From Psychrobacter sp. (GTDB taxonomy: Bacteria > Pseudomonadota > Gammaproteobacteria > Pseudomonadales > Moraxellaceae), in contig JAHHUJ010000131.1 in the NCBI GenBank assembly GCA_020024075.1, positions 1 through 6,251 on the forward strand: DNA of 6,251 bases, read 5' to 3'. Shown piece by piece: positions 5,994 through 6,251 of the stretch. How positions within the stretch are numbered: the first letter of the stretch is position 1; each line of letters starts with the position of its first letter. Below the pieces are notes generated by a model. The model had not been told where the DNA came from, ran no database searches, and was given only the letters and a program-made list of their open reading frames with translations. A program made the position numbers and the translations under genes.

Positions 5994-6146
5994 GGAAATC
6001 CTATTTAAAGGATTTCCCTTGCGCAACTAAAATTGCAGTGCAATTTTTTAACGTTGCTCATAAGCTGTCTATGTGGCAGTGAAGTCCATGATACTAAGAT
6101 TACATAAAAGATGATTTTTCTGGGAGAATCATATGTTATAGCTATT
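5994..6146 (+). repeat. Repeat unit B (complete 153-bp copy)
   Basis: H1 pairs 5994-6001 with 6010-6017, H2 pairs 6029-6036 with 6040-6047, and H3 pairs 6065-6069 with 6075-6079. H1 and H2 are perfect. H3 has one C-to-T change that leaves a U-G pair in + strand RNA. The CRISPR-like 28-mer is at 6057-6084. The frame starting at 6088 encodes the same eight residues as in unit A, but ends in TGA. Confidence 0.88.
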
Positions 6147-6251
6147 GGAAATCCTATTTAAAGGATTTCCCTTGCGCAGCTAAAATTGCAGTGCAATTTT
6201 TAAACGCTGCTCATAAGCTGCCTATGTGGCAGTGAAGACTAAGTTATACGA
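6147..6251 (+). repeat. Repeat unit C (tail altered or cut by the window end)
   Basis: H1 (6147-6154 with 6163-6170), H2 (6182-6189 with 6193-6200) and H3 (6218-6222 with 6228-6232) are all perfect. The CRISPR-like 28-mer is at 6210-6237. After GAAG at 6234-6237 the sequence departs from unit B: an 8-base segment is missing before ACTAAG, or the repeat simply ends here. Confidence 0.82.

Larger units (their letters stand above)
5842..6251 (+). repeat. 153-bp tandem repeat array, about 2.7 copies, open at the window end
   Basis: Three head-to-tail units start at 5842, 5994 and 6147. The second period is exactly 153 bases; the first is 152 because of one missing T. Each unit has hairpin H1 (B and C copies: GGAAATCC/GGATTTCC), hairpin H2 (AAAATTGC/GCAATTTT), hairpin H3 (CTGCC/GGCAG) and then about 65 bases of tail beginning near ATGATACTAAGATTACAT. 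No protein gene of useful length lies here. B and C are nearly identical up to the end of H3, while A is more diverged. The stems are better preserved as + strand RNA than as DNA palindromes. I infer a family of structured RNAs or a mobile/REP-like repeat, not a standard CRISPR array. Confidence 0.9.

Noticed and set aside
5904..6237. Ordinary type I-F CRISPR array
   Set aside because: The repeat-like 28-mers are 153 bases apart rather than about 60, and the sequence between them is nearly the same in each unit instead of being unique spacers.
1..6251. tRNA, rRNA, insertion sequence or prophage attachment site
   Set aside because: I saw no tRNA-like cloverleaf with a TTCGA-type arm, no rRNA segments, no transposase and no terminal inverted repeats with target duplications.

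Overview
The window looks like a piece of a gammaproteobacterial chromosome of the Moraxellaceae type, with Psychrobacter as the best guess. That guess rests on the moderate AT bias, the codon use and the gene set, and it is an inference because no marker gene is present. All protein genes lie on the + strand.

Layout. 1-352: the 3' end of a QseC/PmrB-type sensor histidine kinase. 353-452: a short regulatory gap with a PmrA/QseB-like direct-repeat box next to a -10 element. 453-1064: an exported PepSY-domain protein with an extreme Asp/Glu/His tail. 1054-1479: a small single-pass membrane protein whose start overlaps the previous gene. 1471-1520: a 20-bp tandem repeat over that gene's stop codon. 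1566-2642: an ApbE-family FAD:protein FMN transferase. 2643-2753: a structured gap with several inverted repeats and a promoter-like element. 2754-3491: a ferric-reductase-like six-helix membrane protein with two histidine pairs for two hemes. 3536-4531: a PAP2 lipid phosphatase. 4532-4756: a gap with direct and inverted repeats and a candidate promoter. 4757-5674: a 10-helix transporter resembling the bile acid:sodium symporter fold. 5675-6251: no protein gene, but a series of hairpins followed by a 153-bp tandem repeat that runs off the window end.

How the genes may work together. Kinase, PepSY protein, small membrane protein, ApbE enzyme and heme-binding membrane protein read as a signal-responsive envelope redox module. 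The PepSY gene has its own promoter with a box of the type bound by the kinase's usual partner regulator. The flavin transferase and diheme protein suggest electron transfer across the inner membrane, but no recognisable flavinylation target lies in the window. The PAP2 phosphatase follows closely and may belong to the same envelope-stress theme; the transporter appears separate.

The most unusual part is the right end. Units of 153 bp each carry three hairpins. The third resembles the hairpin core of type I-F CRISPR repeats, although the spacing and the nearly identical intervening sequence exclude an ordinary CRISPR array. Of seven stem substitutions between copies, six keep the stems paired through G-U wobbles in a + strand transcript, which points to a transcribed structured RNA rather than inert repeat DNA.
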